This document shows, in pieces, positions 9,082-18,382 of a DNA stretch of 57,392 bases. Within the stretch, counting starts at the first letter, position 1; each line of letters starts with the position of its first letter. Made by a program: the position numbers and the translations under genes. Source of the DNA: an uncultured Spirochaetales bacterium (GTDB taxonomy: Bacteria > Spirochaetota > Spirochaetia > Sphaerochaetales > Sphaerochaetaceae); contig CASFZR010000023.1 of NCBI GenBank assembly GCA_949299185.1, positions 1 to 57,392 on the forward strand, written 5' to 3'. Under the pieces are notes generated by a model. It saw nothing but the letters and a program-made list of their open reading frames with translations, was not told the DNA's origin and searched no databases.

Positions 9082-11001
9082 TCAGTATCTTAGGACCACC
9101 GTGTCCTCAGCGTTCTTCCTGATGAACACCCTGCCATATGCCTCGGCATCGCCGGCACCTAGCAGGAATCCTCCGGTGGGGTATTCGTTCGTGACTATCG
9201 CGACGGAGTATCTGTCATCACCGTCATCTATGATAAGCCCTTGGGCTATCTGGGAGGGAAGCTCCATCCCGGACAGCGTCTTCCGGACAGGGCAGGGTGT
9301 GACGCTGAAGCCGCTGTCTCCGATCGCTATCAGGGTCACGATGCATCGCCTGCCGCTGACTTCCTCCTGCAGCGTTAGAAGGGGAGCGCTTCCAAGCTCG
9401 TTGTAGCGCTTGGAGATCGGGTATTCAGATAACTCCTCCCTTCCTCCGGAGAGCGCTTCTAGCGCTATCCTGGCCTGGCCGTTTGACGCGATGTAGCGCT
9501 GGCCTTCCTTGCTTACTGCCGTTCCGCTGTCGAAGTGGAAGAACAGCTTCGCCTCCGTGGGGCTTATCGTCCTGATATCATCGGCAATGATGATGAAACG
9601 GTCTCTTATCGTGATAATCGAGCGCGTGATGAACGCGCCTTCATCAGCATAGCCGAGGTGCGATGCGGAGAGGTATCTGAACTCCCCTTCGGTGATGGCA
9701 TCGCTGAATATGGGCTGGGCGACGGATGAGACTGCCCAGCTGTCCACCATGACAGATGGTTCCTTGCCTCCGAGGATCAGGGTGTTGTGGCCTCTTGCCC
9801 CCTTCAGGGCGTGGCGCTCAGGAGTGTCCGTGTAGGTGTAGCGTCCGCTATCGGTGAGGATCACGCATCCGGCATGGTACAGGTCGAAGTGAAGCTGGTC
9901 TATGTGCCCGTGGCCGCTTCCCAAGAGCCCGCAATGGAAGCGCAGGGCTGTGTCATCGGAGAGCGAAAGGAATGCGTTGCCGCTCTCCTTCATGAAGAAC
10001 GAGCGCCTTCTCCCATCAGGTTCCGGGAGGATGGTATCAAGCTCATGGGAGAGGTAGAACTCCGCGTCGCATCCTCCCTGGGCATGGTAGGAAAGCTCTC
10101 CGTCGCAGAAGAGCGCTGCCGCCTCCGCGACCATGTCGCGCATATCGATCTCATCGCTGTCTCCGAAGAGGTAGCATCTTCCGTCTGGCCTGAGCGATCT
10201 CGCGAGCCCAAGGGCCAGCAGGTGCGTGTTCTTACGCAGCCTCTCCGGTATGTCTATTCCGTTGCGCCCCGCGACAAGGAGGGTGTCCAGCAGGCAGTGC
10301 AGTACCTCCGCATGGTACATGCTGCTCTGTTCCCAGTGCATCCCATCTGGTAGCGTCTGCAGCGCCGCCTCCTCATCGAGGCGAGAGAGCGCCGTGGCTA
10401 TCCCTTCGGCATCATCAAGATAGAGGGATGCCAGGAAGAGCCCATGATCCTGTAGCACTCCCCAGTTCGATAGCCTGTGGAAGTCGGTGTGGGTGTCGAT
10501 CAGGTAATCTATATGCGTCCTGAAGAATGAATCGATGTCGGAGAGTGTCCTCCCATCAAGAGCCATGCTCGCTCTTTCGAATATCTCTATGCTTCTGATG
10601 TAGTTCTCGATCCTGATGCCGCATTCGAGCGAGCGCCAGGACCTGCCCTTTGTCCTCTCCGTGAGCCTTGAGCGGGTGTGGAAGTCCTCGAACAGCCGTA
10701 TCCAGTTATCGCGGTAGCGCTCATCGCCTGTGATGACGGCGGCCTCGGCGTTCTTCAGCAGGAAGGTGTGCCTGTTGAAGGCGAAGCACCACTCCTCGTC
10801 GCCATATGGGATATGATCCCAGTCTATCGCGCCAGGGAAGGTGACGGGACGCGTGCAGCGCTCCATCTCATACTTGTCTGAGAAGATGAAGGTGTTTTCC
10901 AGGCTCTTCTGGGCTATCTCAAGCACAAGGTCACGCCAGGCATGATCTGCCTGGCAGTGACGTATGTTATCTGCACTGTGCCTCAGATAGAAGTAGCGCA
11001 T
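9082..11001 (-). CDS. Heparinase II/III family polysaccharide lyase
   Basis: A 639-residue lyase, paralogous over its whole length to the plus-strand gene at 3428. Shared landmarks are YEMERC...VTFPGAIDWDHIP near 45-65, HRLSNWGVLQDHGLFLASLY near 172-190, GMHWEQSSMYHAEVLH near 222, HCGLLGSGHGHIDQLHFDLY near 360 and DSGRYTYTDT just after. Like its paralogue it has no signal peptide. The ATG at 11001 follows the upstream permease stop by one base (TGATATG), so it belongs to the transporter operon. Two paralogues on opposite strands may differ in linkage or sulfation preference; this is inference. Confidence 0.85.
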   Translation of the reverse strand: MRYFYLRHSADNIRHCQADHAWRDLVLEIAQKSLENTFIFSDKYEMERCTRPVTFPGAIDWDHIPYGDEEWCFAFNRHTFLLKNAEAAVITGDERYRDNWIRLFEDFHTRSRLTERTKGRSWRSLECGIRIENYIRSIEIFERASMALDGRTLSDIDSFFRTHIDYLIDTHTDFHRLSNWGVLQDHGLFLASLYLDDAEGIATALSRLDEEAALQTLPDGMHWEQSSMYHAEVLHCLLDTLLVAGRNGIDIPERLRKNTHLLALGLARSLRPDGRCYLFGDSDEIDMRDMVAEAAALFCDGELSYHAQGGCDAEFYLSHELDTILPEPDGRRRSFFMKESGNAFLSLSDDTALRFHCGLLGSGHGHIDQLHFDLYHAGCVILTDSGRYTYTDTPERHALKGARGHNTLILGGKEPSVMVDSWAVSSVAQPIFSDAITEGEFRYLSASHLGYADEGAFITRSIITIRDRFIIIADDIRTISPTEAKLFFHFDSGTAVSKEGQRYIASNGQARIALEALSGGREELSEYPISKRYNELGSAPLLTLQEEVSGRRCIVTLIAIGDSGFSVTPCPVRKTLSGMELPSQIAQGLIIDDGDDRYSVAIVTNEYPTGGFLLGAGDAEAYGRVFIRKNAEDTVVLRY

Positions 11002-11002
11002 A

Positions 11003-11836
11003 TCAACCCTTGAGGCCGCTTGATGCTATTCCCTCAACGAAGAAGCGCTGGAACGCAAGGAATACCACGAGGACAGGGATGATCGCCATTACGCTCGTCG
11101 CCATTATGAGGCCGTACTCAGCTGAGTACTGTCCCACGAAGAGCTGTATTCCGAGCTGTATGGTCTTCAGCCTGTCGCTGTTGAAGTAGATCATCGGTCC
11201 CATGTAGTCGTTCCATACGGTAACGAAGCTCATTATGGTGAGCGTCGCCATCGCAGGCTTGGTCAGCGGAAGCACTATGCGCGCGAACGTCCCGTACTCC
11301 GAAAGCCCGTCGATCCTCGCCGCCTCCAGCAGCTCATCCGGGATCGTGATGTAGAACTGCCTGAGAAGGAATACTCCGAACGCGGTGAAGCTCTGCAGGA
11401 GTATGATCGAGAGGTGGGTATCGATCAGGTGCATCCTCTGCATCATCACATACTGCGGCAGCATGTAGACCTGCCATGGGATAGCGATGGTGGCGATGTA
11501 GGCGAGGAAGAGTATGTTCCTGCCAGGGAAGCGGCACTTCGAGAATCCATAGGCGGCGAACGATGAGGTAAGCAGCTGTATGAGCGTGATGAGTATCGAG
11601 AGCTTAAACGAGTTCAGCGTATATGTCGCGAGGTTGATCTTCTGCCAGATCGTCACGAAGTTCTCCCAGTGCCAGGTCTCGGGTATCCACTTGATCGGGA
11701 ACGAGAAGACCTCGCTGGAGAGCTTGAACGAGGAGCTGACCATCCACAGGAGCGGCAGGAGCGTGATGAACGTAAGCAGGACGAGTACGATGTACAGCAG
11801 GACCGTCTTTACCGGGCTTCTTTTCTCTATCATCAT
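11003..11836 (-). CDS. Carbohydrate ABC transporter permease (MalG/UgpE type)
   Basis: A 277-residue inner-membrane permease with six hydrophobic segments and the EAA loop EAARIDGLSEYGTFARIVLP, which docks the ATPase. The end (FFVEGIASSGLKG) is the standard MalG/LacG-type C-terminus 'F.rGit.GavKG'. The start at 11836 (MMIEKRSP) follows AGGAGGAAAG; the Shine-Dalgarno overlaps the end of the preceding permease gene. With the partner permease and binding protein it forms a family-1 (CUT1) importer. No ATPase gene is present in the locus, so a shared MsmK-like ATPase elsewhere must serve it. The substrate is presumably the oligosaccharide degraded by the neighbouring lyases. Confidence 0.9.
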   Translation of the reverse strand: MMIEKRSPVKTVLLYIVLVLLTFITLLPLLWMVSSSFKLSSEVFSFPIKWIPETWHWENFVTIWQKINLATYTLNSFKLSILITLIQLLTSSFAAYGFSKCRFPGRNILFLAYIATIAIPWQVYMLPQYVMMQRMHLIDTHLSIILLQSFTAFGVFLLRQFYITIPDELLEAARIDGLSEYGTFARIVLPLTKPAMATLTIMSFVTVWNDYMGPMIYFNSDRLKTIQLGIQLFVGQYSAEYGLIMATSVMAIIPVLVVFLAFQRFFVEGIASSGLKG

Positions 11837-11849
11837 TTTCCTTTCCTCC

Positions 11850-12764
11850 TCATAGATAATCGGTGAACTTCTTTTCACCGCGGAACTGGACGATCGTCAC
11901 TCCGAGGACGATGACGAAGAGTATTATCGAGGCTGCGGCGCTCTTGCCGTAATCCCAGTAGACGAATGTCTGGTTGTAGATGTAGTTCGCGAGAAGCGTC
12001 GTGCTTGTCCCCGGTCCGCCCATGGTGAGGGCATAGATCAGGTCGAAGCTCTTGAAGCTGTTGATCGTAAGCATCATGAATACGAAGAACGTGCTTGGCG
12101 TGAGCATCGGGAGCGTGATCTTCGTGAACTTCTGCCATGTCGTGGCGCCGTCAAGTGTCGCTGCCTCGTAGAGCTGCGCCGGGATATCCTGCAGGCCTGC
12201 GAGGTATATGAGCATGTAGTAGCCCATGAACTTCCAGATGGCTACCACGATTACTCCCCAGATGGCCCAGTCTGTGGAGGCGAACCACCCTGGAGGGTTA
12301 TCTATGCCGATTGCCCTGAGGGCCATGTTTATCGGTCCGTAATTCGATTCGAAGAGCTGCTTCCATACCGCTCCGATGGCGATCATCGACGCGACGTACG
12401 GGAAGAATATAGCCGAGCGGAACACATCCCTTCCCTTGATCCTCCTGTTCAGCACGCAGGCGAGGGCCAGGGAGGCCAGGAGCGTCAGCGCTACCGTGAA
12501 GACGACATATAGAAGGGTTAGCCAGAAGGCTGACTTGAAGACGCGGTCACGCAGGATCGCATGGAAATTGGACAATCCGGCGAATGTCATCGCGTTGAAT
12601 CCATCCCAGTCCATTACGGACAGGATGATCGTGAATATCACCGGGAAGAGAATGAATATGGCGAATCCGATGAAGTTAGGCGCTATGAATGAGTAGCCGA
12701 TCAGCGACTGCTTCAGCTTCAGTGATCCCTTCTTGCTATCGGATGCTGCTGCGGTCTGTGCCAT
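11850..12764 (-). CDS. Carbohydrate ABC transporter permease (MalF/UgpA type)
   Basis: A 304-residue permease with six membrane segments and the EAA motif YEAATLDGATTWQKFTKITLP near residues 200-220. It has the N-terminal segment GYSFIAPNFIGFAIFILFPV typical of UgpA-type proteins. It is the first permease after the binding-protein gene, from which it is separated by an 83-base gap containing a hairpin (12798-12828). Its stop lies just before the next permease start, so the two are co-translated. With its partner it forms the transmembrane channel of a CUT1 importer. Confidence 0.9.
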   Translation of the reverse strand: MAQTAAASDSKKGSLKLKQSLIGYSFIAPNFIGFAIFILFPVIFTIILSVMDWDGFNAMTFAGLSNFHAILRDRVFKSAFWLTLLYVVFTVALTLLASLALACVLNRRIKGRDVFRSAIFFPYVASMIAIGAVWKQLFESNYGPINMALRAIGIDNPPGWFASTDWAIWGVIVVAIWKFMGYYMLIYLAGLQDIPAQLYEAATLDGATTWQKFTKITLPMLTPSTFFVFMMLTINSFKSFDLIYALTMGGPGTSTTLLANYIYNQTFVYWDYGKSAAASIILFVIVLGVTIVQFRGEKKFTDYL

Positions 12765-12797
12765 TTTTCCTCCTTTGCTTGTTTTTCATAAAGAGTA

Positions 12798-12828
12798 AAG
12801 AAGGGCTACCGGGAAAGCAGCCCTTCTT
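12798..12828 (-). terminator. Hairpin between binding-protein and permease genes
   Basis: Arms AAGAAGGGCT and AGCCCTTCTT form a perfect 10-base stem with an 11-base loop, followed on the minus strand by a T-rich stretch. It lies inside the operon, just after the binding-protein gene, so it is most likely a partial terminator or an mRNA-stabilising hairpin that gives the binding protein higher expression than the permeases. Confidence 0.6.
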
Positions 12829-12847
12829 CCTTCGTGAGTGGCTTATC

Positions 12848-14116
12848 TCACTCTGCCATGATCTCAGCGTAGTTCCTGTTCATGTTGGCGATGCCTTCAT
12901 CGACAGTCTGCTCGCCGAGGAGGATCAGCTGATGCTCAGCAAGGAGCATCTGGTCGATCTGCGTTACCTTGTCCATAGCCGGGCGGTCCGGGGAGATATG
13001 CGTTGCATAGAGGCCTTCCATGACGCCTTCCGGCATGCCAGGAGCGGCTGCATATGCCTCAAGGTATCCCTCGCCTGCGAGTGCGGGAACCTGACCGTTC
13101 TCAGCCATGATCTGAGCGCCCTCTGGTCCGCTGATGAACTGGACGAACTTCCAAGCCGCGTCCTTGTCATCGCTGGCGTTGTTGATGCAGATAGGCGTGG
13201 TAGCGCCGACGGTGTATCCGTTAGGAACATCATCTGCGTGTGGAACCACTGCGACGCCCCAGTTGATGCTCGTCTCACCGGAGATGGTGCGGGACGCCAT
13301 CGTCTGGATCAGCCATGAACCCATAGGAAGCATTGCCGCGAGGCCCTGTGAGAAGACATCGGTGTAGGAGAGGCCTGAAGCCTGGATCTGCGCGAATGAC
13401 ATGCATGTGCCGGCTTCCTGCATCCTCAGGACCATCTCATAGTATGGCTTGAAGAACTCGTAGTCACCGCTCATGATGGAGTGCTTTCCATCCTGTACGC
13501 CCCAGTTCTGCACGCATGCGTTCCAGCTGTGGAAGTACGCGCCGTACTTCTTCGTCGCGCCCTCGCCCTGCGTGAGCTTTGCCGCAAGTTCCTCGAACTC
13601 CGCCCAGGTCATGTCATTGTCTGGATACGGGACGCCAGCAGCGTCGAAGAGGTCCTTGTTGTAGAAGAGGACATACTGGTCGGTGCGGAGAGGCATCGCA
13701 TAGAGGTTGCCATCGAACGTGAAGTTCGCGTCCGTTCCGTTGTATGCGCTCATATCGATGCCAGAAGCCTCGACATACGGCGTGAGGTTGGCAAGCTGTC
13801 CCCTGTCATAGAAGGTCTTTGTCTTGTCGGCTTCCTTGATGAGGAAGAGATCGACATCGGATCCTCCGTTGAGCTGGGTGTTGAGCTTCGTGATGTAATC
13901 CGCGGCCGGGGAATCCTGGACCTCGATCTTGATGTCAGGGTTCGCTGCCTCGAATGCCGCGATGGCCTTCGACAGATATGCGTTCTGGGTGTAATCCCAT
14001 ACCGCGAAGGTAAGGGTCTTGACTCCGTTATCGGAAGCAGCTTCCTTAGAGCCGCCTGCGAAGACAGATGATATTGCCATCAGGGCAACAAGAGAAAATA
14101 CAATGAGCTTCTTCAT
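12848..14116 (-). CDS. Extracellular sugar-binding protein (family 1)
   Basis: A 422-residue family-1 solute-binding protein of a carbohydrate ABC importer. Residues 1-20 are a signal peptide (MKKLIVFSLVALMAISSVFA) followed by GGSKEAAS, the usual spirochaetal mature start. Family landmarks are AAFEAANPDIKIEVQ near 55, a DVDLFLIKEADK segment, LYAMPLRTDQYVLFYNKDLF near 140, and WKFVQFISGPEGAQIMAENG near 320. It is the promoter-proximal gene of the uptake operon, with a TTGCCG/TACATT promoter 53-80 bases upstream, and lies back to back with the sensor-kinase gene. It probably captures the oligosaccharide used by the lyase locus. Confidence 0.92.
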   Translation of the reverse strand: MKKLIVFSLVALMAISSVFAGGSKEAASDNGVKTLTFAVWDYTQNAYLSKAIAAFEAANPDIKIEVQDSPAADYITKLNTQLNGGSDVDLFLIKEADKTKTFYDRGQLANLTPYVEASGIDMSAYNGTDANFTFDGNLYAMPLRTDQYVLFYNKDLFDAAGVPYPDNDMTWAEFEELAAKLTQGEGATKKYGAYFHSWNACVQNWGVQDGKHSIMSGDYEFFKPYYEMVLRMQEAGTCMSFAQIQASGLSYTDVFSQGLAAMLPMGSWLIQTMASRTISGETSINWGVAVVPHADDVPNGYTVGATTPICINNASDDKDAAWKFVQFISGPEGAQIMAENGQVPALAGEGYLEAYAAAPGMPEGVMEGLYATHISPDRPAMDKVTQIDQMLLAEHQLILLGEQTVDEGIANMNRNYAEIMAE

Positions 14117-14168
14117 CTTTACTCCTTTATTCCTTAGTCTGATTCAACCATGGTTCCTGTGATATCTG

Positions 14169-14196
14169 AATGTAAAAATAAAGCCAGAATCGGCAA
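14169..14196 (-). promoter_or_regulatory. Promoter of the glycan uptake operon
   Basis: On the minus strand TTGCCG (14191-14196) and TACATT (14169-14174) are separated by 16 bases, a reasonable sigma-70-type promoter that would place the start about 45 bases before the binding-protein ATG. The divergent response regulator probably binds near here; no certain site was found. Confidence 0.45.
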
Positions 14197-14349
14197 AATC
14201 TTGCACTCGTCCTTGCTGATTTGGCTGAATATTGTCCTTCCGCTCCCGTATATAAATACGATCCTTCAGCACTGATTCTATATTCATCTGCTTATAATGC
14301 CTATAGATGAATCATTGTATTCTCCTTTCGCGCCGCGATTTGCAATATT

Positions 14350-14378
14350 TTGCATTTAGGCAGATACGGCTGTAGAAT
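14350..14378 (+). promoter_or_regulatory. Promoter of the two-component genes, next to the ATG
   Basis: TTGCAT (14350-14355) and TAGAAT (14373-14378) are 17 bases apart. The -10 box ends 6 bases before the ATG at 14385 and there is no Shine-Dalgarno, so the transcript would be leaderless or nearly so. Confidence 0.5.
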
Positions 14379-14384
14379 CGATAT

Positions 14385-16073
14385 ATGAGGCGACGAGTCG
14401 GACGGACATTGAAGGCGAGGATACTGGTTTCCGTGATGCTGTGCTTCCTTGTCGTCAGCATCCCGTCCTTCTTCATCCTCTTCTCCCATATGAACAACCT
14501 CGTGTACATGGAGTCCAGCGCGGCTGACAGGGCGAGGGTCGAGGATATAGCAGACGGAGTCAGGGAGGATCTCGAATCGCTTATCACGGCGGTGGCCTGG
14601 ATTGCCGATGAGGAGAGCGTCAGGGAGGCGCTTTCCTTCGAGGACATCATGGAGCCGGGCGCTGCGATGGCGGTCCTGAGGGCCCAGCGCGACGTGTCGA
14701 CATACATGGCGGCCTCTCCGGTCTCCGAGGCCCTTAACAAGATCGTCATATTCCGCCCTGGGACGGGGCTTGCCTTCGAGATCACCAGCAGCAGGTACGG
14801 GGCGCTTGATGATGTCAGGGCCATAATGGAGACCGATGAGTTCCAGGGACTCTCATTTCCTACGGGAGCCGTGGTGAGGCTCTTCGTGTCGACGACGATC
14901 AACAGCCCCGATGAGCTGGCTGTCGCGGCATACGGCAGGATAAGGGGCAGTGATGGATATGTGTATGCCGAACTCTCCTCAGATATCTTCTCCCCGCTGG
15001 TTTCCGTGGGTAATGTCTTCATCGTCTCTACCGGTGGCGCCTATCCTGAGGCTATCCCGGAGAGACTGTATGATGCCCATGACTGGACGGAGGTACGCTA
15101 CTCCCTGCCGATCCCCGGATCCTACGTGGTCCAGTTCCTGGACAGGTCGCCGCTGCGCATAGCCTCATCATACGGCCTTGCCGTCTTCATCATGATACTC
15201 CTGGCCTCGACTGTCCTGTTCGTGCTTATATCCCTGATGCTCTCGCGCCTCCTGACGAAGACGACGCGCAGGCTTGAGAAGCATATAAGGCACCTTACGG
15301 CGACCAATGACTTCGGCGCTGTCGATAAGTCGATCGAGAAGGGGGATGATGAGATTGCCGCTATCGGCCGCACGGTGAATAAGATGAGCGTCTCGATCTC
15401 AGAGCTTCTCAAGCGCAACGAGGCGCTCTTTGAGGATAAGAAGAGGATGGAGATCAATATGCTGCAGATGCAGGTGAATCCCCATTTCCTCTATAACACC
15501 CTCGAATCCATACATTACCTCGCCGACGTGCAGAAGAACGATGGGATATCGAGGATGGCAAGGGGACTGACCACGCTTCTGAGGAACATGGCGAAGGGCT
15601 GCAGCGATAGGATATCGCTGGCGGATGAGCTTGCGCTTCTCCATGACTATGATGATATCCAGCAGGTGAGGTATATGGGTATGTATGAGATTGACTGCCG
15701 GGTGCCTGAGGCCCTCATGGGATACGCGATACAGAAATTCACCCTCCAACCCCTCGTGGAGAATGCGATCTTCCATGGCATCGAGCCGTCAGGCCGCTGT
15801 GGCACGATCGTGATCGATGCGTCTCTGGATGGCGATGTCCTGTCTGTATCGGTGACGGATGACGGCGTTGGCATGTCCGAGGAGACGATCAGGCACATAT
15901 TCGATGACCGCAAGCATTCCAAGACCGACATGACCGGTGTCGGACTGAGGAACATCGATGAGAGGATAAGGCTGATATACGGAAGCGGATACGGGCTGTC
16001 CTTTGAATCGGAGGAGGGCCGCTATACGAAGGTGACGGTCAGGATAAGGGCGGAGGCTGCGGATGAGGTATAA
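14385..16073 (+). CDS. Sensor histidine kinase, YesM type
   Basis: A 562-residue membrane kinase: an N-terminal membrane segment (about 10-35), an extracellular sensor of about 220 residues, a second membrane segment (about 265-290), a HAMP-like linker, and a His_kinase/HATPase module. The phosphorylated histidine is His367 in QVNPHFLYNTLE, the signature of the YesM/LytS-like class. The N box (FTLQPLVENAIFHGI) and G boxes (DDGVGMS; GVGLRNIDERI) are present. It overlaps the response-regulator gene by 11 bases. Standing back to back with the glycan-uptake operon, it most likely senses an oligosaccharide outside the cell or its loaded binding protein. Confidence 0.9.
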   Translation: MRRRVGRTLKARILVSVMLCFLVVSIPSFFILFSHMNNLVYMESSAADRARVEDIADGVREDLESLITAVAWIADEESVREALSFEDIMEPGAAMAVLRAQRDVSTYMAASPVSEALNKIVIFRPGTGLAFEITSSRYGALDDVRAIMETDEFQGLSFPTGAVVRLFVSTTINSPDELAVAAYGRIRGSDGYVYAELSSDIFSPLVSVGNVFIVSTGGAYPEAIPERLYDAHDWTEVRYSLPIPGSYVVQFLDRSPLRIASSYGLAVFIMILLASTVLFVLISLMLSRLLTKTTRRLEKHIRHLTATNDFGAVDKSIEKGDDEIAAIGRTVNKMSVSISELLKRNEALFEDKKRMEINMLQMQVNPHFLYNTLESIHYLADVQKNDGISRMARGLTTLLRNMAKGCSDRISLADELALLHDYDDIQQVRYMGMYEIDCRVPEALMGYAIQKFTLQPLVENAIFHGIEPSGRCGTIVIDASLDGDVLSVSVTDDGVGMSEETIRHIFDDRKHSKTDMTGVGLRNIDERIRLIYGSGYGLSFESEEGRYTKVTVRIRAEAADEV

Positions 16074-17637
16074 GGTACTCGTTGCCGATGATGAGCCGAT
16101 CATCCTCTCGGGGATAAGGCATCTGATGGATTGGAGCGCCGTGGATGCCGAGATCATCGGCTGTACATCCAATGGCGCTGACGCCTATTCGATCATAGAG
16201 CGCGAGCATCCAGATATCGTGATCACGGATATACGTATGCCGGTGATGGACGGCCTTGCCCTCGCTGGACGCTGCAGCGAGGAGTTCCCTGATATCGTGT
16301 TCATCATCCTCACGAGCCTTGCTGAGTTCAGCCTCGCCAAGGAAGCCATAGGCTATGGGATATCTGACTACCTGCTGAAGACGGAGCTGGATGGCGAGCG
16401 TCTTCGCCAGGCCCTTATCAAGGCGGAGGAGGAGTGCCGGCGACGGCGCGAAGGCTATGGGAAGGATCGCTCTGAGAAGGAGGAGGACCGTGTGCCTTCC
16501 GTGATCTCAAGCCTGCTGCTGATGAGGGACGTGACCCATGAGACGAAGGCCCTTCTCGATGAGAGGGGGCTGCTATCAGGCTATGCCTTCATCGCCTTTG
16601 CCTTCAGCTTCCCGTCACCCAGCCTTGAGACGCAATGGACATCTGATGACTATATGAAGCTCCATGACTGGGAGAAGGATGTCGTGGAGAAGGTGCTTTC
16701 CTCCTCGCTCTCCTCATTCTGGCCCGTCGTCCCAGTAGCAGGAAAATCCGGAACGCTGGTCTATTTCACATCGGGCTTATCCTCAGATACCTGGAACGCG
16801 GTCTCATCCCGGCTAGAGGATAAGGCTGCCTCCGCGTCCGCCATGGTCACGGGGCTGCGCCCTTCGCTTCTGCGCACCTCCGTCATGGATGGCCGTGATA
16901 GCCTGCGGATAGCGCGCTCTGCGATAGAGCGGGAACTGATGGCCTACTATCTTGAGAAGGATGCGGATCAGCTCTCTCCTTCCTCTCTCGATATAGATGC
17001 CGTATTCCCCCGTCTGGAGCAGGCTATCGTTGATATGGATGGCGTGAGCTGCCGGGCCTGCTTCAGCGTCATACGTACGGCTGTCTCCTCATCCGACCAC
17101 AGCCTCTCGCAGTTCATGTTCATGGTATCCGTGCTACGCTCGGCTCTCTCAAGCGGGCTGGCGGCCATAGGGCTGCAGGGCGATGGCTCTGTGATGGATG
17201 TCTTTGAGACGGTCGACTTCATCACGCGCCGCAGCGAGGCAGAGACGTTCCTTGATGATGCTGAGAGCGGCCTCGTGACGCTTCTGGGGAGTAAGGGAAG
17301 GGGAGGCGGCGGGGTCGCTGACAAGGCCCGTGAGTATATCCTGGCGCATATCACGGAGAGGATATCGCTGGGGGATGTGGCGGAGTATGCCTGCGTGTCC
17401 CCCGGCTATATGTCCAAGAGCTTCAAGCGCATCATGGGCATGAGCCTGGTGGACTATATAAACACGATGAAGATCGAACGGGCGAAGGAGCTGATGGGAG
17501 AGGGGCAGGAGAGCCGTATCGCGGATATCGCGCTGTCCCTGGGCTTCCATAATATCTACTACTTCTCAAAGGTCTTCAGGAAGGTAGAGGGAATACCTCC
17601 GACTGAGTATATGAAGAAGCTGCATACGATGTCCTGA
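16063..17637 (+). CDS. AraC-type response regulator, YesN type
   Basis: A 524-residue regulator with an N-terminal receiver domain (1-125), a middle region of no clear family, and a C-terminal AraC/XylS DNA-binding domain (about 420-524). The receiver has the acidic pair Asp9/Asp10 and the phosphorylation site Asp56 in DIVITDIRMPVMDG. The AraC domain carries both helix-turn-helix units: ISLGDVAEYACVSPGYMSKSF and RIADIALSLGFHNIYYFSKVF. It is co-transcribed with the YesM-type kinase and probably activates the divergent uptake and lyase operon. It ends 4 bases before the end of the convergent DUF2442-HTH gene. Confidence 0.9.
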   Translation: MRYKVLVADDEPIILSGIRHLMDWSAVDAEIIGCTSNGADAYSIIEREHPDIVITDIRMPVMDGLALAGRCSEEFPDIVFIILTSLAEFSLAKEAIGYGISDYLLKTELDGERLRQALIKAEEECRRRREGYGKDRSEKEEDRVPSVISSLLLMRDVTHETKALLDERGLLSGYAFIAFAFSFPSPSLETQWTSDDYMKLHDWEKDVVEKVLSSSLSSFWPVVPVAGKSGTLVYFTSGLSSDTWNAVSSRLEDKAASASAMVTGLRPSLLRTSVMDGRDSLRIARSAIERELMAYYLEKDADQLSPSSLDIDAVFPRLEQAIVDMDGVSCRACFSVIRTAVSSSDHSLSQFMFMVSVLRSALSSGLAAIGLQGDGSVMDVFETVDFITRRSEAETFLDDAESGLVTLLGSKGRGGGGVADKAREYILAHITERISLGDVAEYACVSPGYMSKSFKRIMGMSLVDYINTMKIERAKELMGEGQESRIADIALSLGFHNIYYFSKVFRKVEGIPPTEYMKKLHTMS

Positions 17638-17641
17638 ATAT

Positions 17642-18109
17642 TCAGGCAATCGTCTTCGATAGATGCATCTCAAGCCCAAGTACGCTGCACAGCTTGCTGA
17701 TAGTCTCCACCGTCGGATTCGCGACTCCTCCTTCGATCCGGGAGATATCACACTGGCTGACTCCTGAGAGCAGTGATAGCTGCTTCTGGCTGAGCCCCTT
17801 TTCCTCCCTCGTTGAGGATATGGCATATGCGATCGCATACCTTGGTTCTACTGCGGCCTTGCCTGCTGGCTTTCCGTCTCTCCATATCTCCTCAACAGTC
17901 AGGTCGAGGTCATCATTGAAGTATACGCCGCTCCCCTGAGGCAGTAGGACCGCGTTTTCCCAAAGATCCTTGTTCGCCTCAAGGACCTTGTATTCCGGAT
18001 GCTTCTCGAAAAGCGATGAGACGCAGAAATCCTTGATATCCCCAGAGAAGAACGTAGCTTCTAGGATCATATTGTCCTTCATCTTTATTTCCTTGATGTT
18101 ATGATTCAT
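17642..18109 (-). CDS. DUF2442-like domain fused to XRE HTH; antitoxin-like
   Basis: A 155-residue protein. The N-terminal part (about 10-80) resembles DUF2442 (YKVLEANKD..., VYFNDDLDLTVEEIW), and the C-terminal part (about 90-150) is an XRE/Cro helix-turn-helix (GLSQKQLSLLSGVSQCDISRIEGG). The Shine-Dalgarno GAGGAGG overlaps the stop of the upstream DUF4160 gene, 9 bases before the ATG, so the two are coupled. DUF4160-DUF2442 pairs are widespread and are often treated as toxin-antitoxin-like modules. The HTH part is the natural candidate to bind the palindrome at 18383-18400. The activity of the pair is not established. Confidence 0.75.
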   Translation of the reverse strand: MNHNIKEIKMKDNMILEATFFSGDIKDFCVSSLFEKHPEYKVLEANKDLWENAVLLPQGSGVYFNDDLDLTVEEIWRDGKPAGKAAVEPRYAIAYAISSTREEKGLSQKQLSLLSGVSQCDISRIEGGVANPTVETISKLCSVLGLEMHLSKTIA

Positions 18110-18118
18110 GAAGCCTCC

Positions 18119-18367
18119 TCAGAATCTGTCGAAATCCTGCGGATCCTCTTCCCATAGCGTCAGCAGGGTTTCGCGGTTCTCTTCTATGAAGCGCCTTGCG
18201 ATCTGATATTGATCATTGGGAATATAACCTTTTGTTATCTCACCTGATTTGATATCTATGATGGCAAGGTCATCCTTGTAGTATGCATGTACGTGGGGAG
18301 GATTATGCTCATTTCCTCTTGGATTCATGGTGATACGTAGGTTGAAGTATTTGAAGATCGTTGGCAT
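18119..18367 (-). CDS. DUF4160 protein; toxin-antitoxin-like partner
   Basis: An 82-residue protein with the DUF4160 pattern MPTIFKYFNLRITMNPRGNE followed by HNPPHVHAYYKDDLAIIDI and a C-terminal QDFDRF. It starts 5 bases after AGGAGGGG. It is the first gene of a two-gene unit with the DUF2442-HTH gene, directly downstream of a promoter overlapped by a perfect palindrome. The family is small, common in accessory regions and of unknown biochemical function. Confidence 0.75.
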   Translation of the reverse strand: MPTIFKYFNLRITMNPRGNEHNPPHVHAYYKDDLAIIDIKSGEITKGYIPNDQYQIARRFIEENRETLLTLWEEDPQDFDRF

Positions 18368-18382
18368 CTTCCCCTCCTGATT

